Of a DNA stretch of 64,000 bases, positions 62,201-64,000 are shown piece after piece (within the stretch, counting starts at the first letter, position 1; each line of letters opens with the position of its first letter). A program made the translations under genes and the position numbers. This DNA comes from Clostridiales bacterium VE202-21 (lineage in GTDB: Bacteria; Bacillota; Clostridia; Lachnospirales; Lachnospiraceae), in contig BAIF02000089.1 of assembly GCA_000509105.1 (NCBI GenBank), forward strand, positions 1 to 64,000, read 5' to 3'. A model generated the notes under the pieces. The model had not been told where the DNA came from. It worked only from the letters and a program-made list of their open reading frames with translations, and did not search any database.

Positions 62201-64000
62201 GGTCAGGATCCGGAGTGGAAGAGGAGACAAATGCCTCGTTTGTCAAAAGCCTGGCAGTGGATGCGCCCAATGCGCCCCGCAGCAGAATGACGGCATCGGC
62301 ATTGCTCTCCAGCGTCCCTATGAGATAGGGGCTGGACCATGGATTCCAGACAGTGCCTCCGTCCGTTGATAATTCCGGCTGAGACAGCTCTGCCGGCAGT
62401 ATGTCGGACAGCGAGACATCTTCTGCCGCATCCGGCCCGGCATTATGGACGGTAACCGTGTAGGTCAGGTACTGTCCCGGTGCTGCGGGAACCGGCTCTG
62501 CAGATTTTACAACAGATAGATCGGCAGAATTCTGTACCGGCGTAAATAGGGTGGAAGCGTTATTTTCCGGATCGGGATCCGGAGTTGTGGAGCTGATGAT
62601 GGCTATATTTTCTATGGCGCCCGTTGCTGCGCTGCTCAAATTCCCCCGTATCAATATTATAGCGCCTGTTCCGGCTTGGAGTGTTCCCAGATTGAAAGTT
62701 CCCTGCCATGGCGTCCAGTTTTCTCCGCTGTCAACCGAGTATTCAACGGAAGATAACAACGAAGATATGGGATCTATCAACTGTACATTCCGTGCATCGG
62801 AGGGACCTGCATTGGAAACGGACACGGTATAGGTAAGGAGGCTGCCCGGTACTGCGGGGCTCGGGGCTGCAGTCTTTACAATGGAAAGATCTGCGGAGGT
62901 CTCGACAGGTGTTGTAGTGGCAGACGTATTATTATCTGGATCAGGATCCGGCGTCTGGGAGGATATGGCCACGGTATTGGTAATCAGCCCTGAGGCGGAT
63001 GCAGCAACAGTTCCACGGATATAAATGATGACCGGCTCTCCGGGATTGATTGCACCGATTGTAAAAGGAGAAACCCAGGGGCTCCAGTTCTGTTCATCTG
63101 TGGAGTACTCCGGATCAGAGAGGCCGGACGGAACCGTATCTTCCAGGATCACGCCCTCCGCGGCAGATGGACCCGCATTGCCTGCCACAATCGTATAAAT
63201 CAGATACTGCCCGGCTATGGCAGGGGAAGGAGAGGCCGCTTTTATAACCGAAAGATCTGCGGAGGATGTGACCGTTGTCGTGGTCTCAGAGGTGTTATTT
63301 GTGAGATCTGGATCCGGTGTGGAGGCAGATACGGAGGCAACGTTTTCCAGAGTTCCTGATGCGGAAGGGCTAAGTGTTCCTGTGATTACCAGCTCCGCTG
63401 ATTCAGACGGATCCAGGGATATCAGAAAATAACTGCCATTCCATACGCCTGTATATATACCATTTAAGGCGAATTCCGGATCTTTGACTGCGGCCGGAAG
63501 GACATCTGTTATATTAATATTCATTGCTCTGCTGGGGCCATTGTTTGTAATGGTGAGTGTATATCGGACAGTCTCACCAGCCGCCGCAGAGTCAGGACCG
63601 GTTTTTACAATCTGCATGTCTGCGAGGGCGTCAGCCGGTGTCAGGATCGAATCTGTGTTATTATCCATATCCGGGTCAAAGGTATCGCTGAACACCGAAA
63701 CCGTGTTGAACAGGTCTTCTGCCTGGGAAAGGGAAACATCTGCTATGATCGTCAGGGTAATGGCGTCGCCGGCAGACAGGGATATCTGATTGTATTGTCC
63801 GTTCCAAGGCAGAAAATTGACTCCGTCTATGGAGTGTTGTGCATTTTCCAGTGCGGGAGGAAGTGCATCGGATATTAGGATATTTACCGCATCTGAGGGG
63901 CCTTTATTCGTAACATAAATGGTATAGGTCAGTTTTTCACCTGATATGGCGGTATCCGGGTACGCTGTTTTCGTAATACTGAGATCCGCAGATCCTTCCA
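59205..64000 (-). CDS. Giant DUF11-repeat surface protein, N-terminus outside the window
   Basis: On the minus strand the frame is open from the window edge to the stop at 59205-59207; about 1597 residues are visible. At least 13 DUF11 repeats of roughly 115-125 residues are present, each with SADLS(I/V)(T/V)K, PAVPG..(L/V)TYT, N.GPS.A.(N/D)(V/I), YS.D.G.TW..W and TPDPDP(D/E)NNT. These Ig-like stalks usually build long surface fibres or spore-coat layers. The last repeat is unusually cysteine-rich and ends in CSN. There is no LPXTG, so attachment is non-sortase. Start and upstream signals are not visible. Confidence 0.88.
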   Translation of the reverse strand, partial: EGSADLSITKTAYPDTAISGEKLTYTIYVTNKGPSDAVNILISDALPPALENAQHSIDGVNFLPWNGQYNQISLSAGDAITLTIIADVSLSQAEDLFNTVSVFSDTFDPDMDNNTDSILTPADALADMQIVKTGPDSAAAGETVRYTLTITNNGPSRAMNINITDVLPAAVKDPEFALNGIYTGVWNGSYFLISLDPSESAELVITGTLSPSASGTLENVASVSASTPDPDLTNNTSETTTTVTSSADLSVIKAASPSPAIAGQYLIYTIVAGNAGPSAAEGVILEDTVPSGLSDPEYSTDEQNWSPWVSPFTIGAINPGEPVIIYIRGTVAASASGLITNTVAISSQTPDPDPDNNTSATTTPVETSADLSIVKTAAPSPAVPGSLLTYTVSVSNAGPSDARNVQLIDPISSLLSSVEYSVDSGENWTPWQGTFNLGTLQAGTGAIILIRGNLSSAATGAIENIAIISSTTPDPDPENNASTLFTPVQNSADLSVVKSAEPVPAAPGQYLTYTVTVHNAGPDAAEDVSLSDILPAELSQPELSTDGGTVWNPWSSPYLIGTLESNADAVILLRGALGASTARLLTNEAFVSSSTPDPDPDNNTYTLQTPVGASADLSVTKAALPVPAVPGSLITYTITVANAGPDTADQIVLTDLLSAEIQNPEASLNGGDFSTWDGSLNIGSLEASQSALVTIRGTIAADTVTPIYNRASVSSDTPDPVPDNNTADLETPLVPSANLSVTKSGSPNPAVPGEPVTYSLTIRNAGPSQASSIIVIDAVSSLLGQAEYRTDDVSGWEPWTGTWQLSSLEPGGFAVLTIRGTLSTSAAGVLKNTAVVTSSTPDPDPSDNQNTEELQIAPSADLSITKSVSPVPAVPGGLVIYTLTASNAGPSDAANVTLKDTLPPQLAGQEYSADNGRTWNEWKGSFTLDQLNAGTTCTLLLRGLLAIQNLGAKELINTVSIDSDTPDPDPDNNTMILITPVRATADLTIRKTASPSPVSPGEAITYDISVNNLGPDAAENVLITDAAILSELENPLYSTDGGATWSKWSGSFSIGTLQPGSTFSALQIRGTVPEGIAAVLNTAAVSSTTADPDSSNNTFSITTPVIPSADLSITKEAAPSPAIPGETLTYTITLENHGPGNARNITLIDTVPAQFMNAMFSLNQGQTWQTWHSPYQTADLAAGSSIVVLIRGTLSKTASGTLTNTAAATSSTPDPDPTNNTATEETPVADTADLSITKLAHPDPAVPGQYLTYTILVSNAGPADALNVLLTDPAANAEYSLDSGIHWLPWSGSYTLGTVYAGTVIRVLLRTIPDADSTGILSNTAGVTSSTPDPAPDNNTVTIDTPLADTADLKLQKTSDITYAVLGDTVTYQIKISNLGNRDAENVMLRDDPPEGLENLEYSTDNGDTWRRWNSPFTIGTIPDQESRIILLKGTVTAASGSIVNMAYVTSDTPDPDHSNNSGYSNINVGNVPSADLAVTKKAHCRTVCPGRFVEYCITVTNLGPDMAKDVLITDLLPTTILEPRYSLNNGHTWQPWTGQLTIGSLADHASVTLFLSGKIDCCAHGTITNTVTVSGSVQDPNPDNNSADAAVTVCSN

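Noticed and set aside
59242-63789. Series of plus-strand frames with similar peptides
   Set aside because: Antisense to the DUF11 repeats; the similarity between them only mirrors the DNA repeats.

Overview
The window looks like a chromosomal segment of a low-to-mid GC Gram-positive anaerobe of the Clostridia, most likely Lachnospiraceae (inference). The evidence is the order yifB-dprA-topA-codY, a perfect CIRCE operator before groES-groEL, a chorismate mutase-shikimate kinase fusion, a DUF5688-type protein, an NADPH-type gltB-gltD pair, Gram-positive promoters (TTGACA-17-TATAAT type) and strong AGGAGG ribosome sites. No species is claimed.

Layout: 0.4-6.5 kb holds DNA processing and regulation genes (yifB, dprA, topA, codY, a small conserved gene). 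6.6-8.7 kb is groES-groEL under CIRCE. 8.7-9.7 kb has no gene but holds two very long folded inverted-repeat elements. 9.8-17.3 kb carries guaB, a cell-wall amidase, aroH/K fusion, yqeG, efp, a DUF5688 gene, tRNA-Arg(CCG) and azlCD. On the minus strand, 17.5-20.4 kb carries a YtrA-type GntR/ABC operon and endonuclease IV. 20.5-30.8 kb carries argS, an AlaX editing protein, a CPBP protease and gltBD.

31.3-41.5 kb is the most unusual part: a compact Tad-like (type IVc pilus/secretion) locus. A strong promoter overlapped by a palindrome is followed by a leader of about 540 nt, a family of tiny membrane proteins sharing an N-terminal EEYG motif, a CpaF/TadA ATPase, a fused TadB-TadC membrane protein, pseudopilin-like proteins and a 1604-residue secreted protein with ChW, beta-helix and InlB-type repeats. 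No prepilin peptidase is visible. Two tandem NlpC/P60 hydrolases with PcsB-like coiled coils follow.

44.4-53.1 kb has a glyoxalase-like gene, rpsB and tsf. A 6.1-kb integrative mobilizable element (46935-53062) sits in the 3' end of tsf. It carries a Tn916-type integrase, an excisionase-like protein, a MobT-type relaxase, DUF961, a repressor with an operator, and small cargo. It separates tsf from its native terminator. 53.3-58.9 kb carries gadB, glnA, a metallophosphoesterase, an AIM24 protein and a small regulator. The window ends inside a gene for a giant DUF11-repeat surface protein on the minus strand.

Two housekeeping genes (topA, gltD) each show a one-base frameshift in an A/G run, most simply read as sequence errors. 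Glutamate handling recurs (gltBD, gadB, glnA), and several intergenic regions share a repeated folded architecture of a long outer stem enclosing two hairpins.
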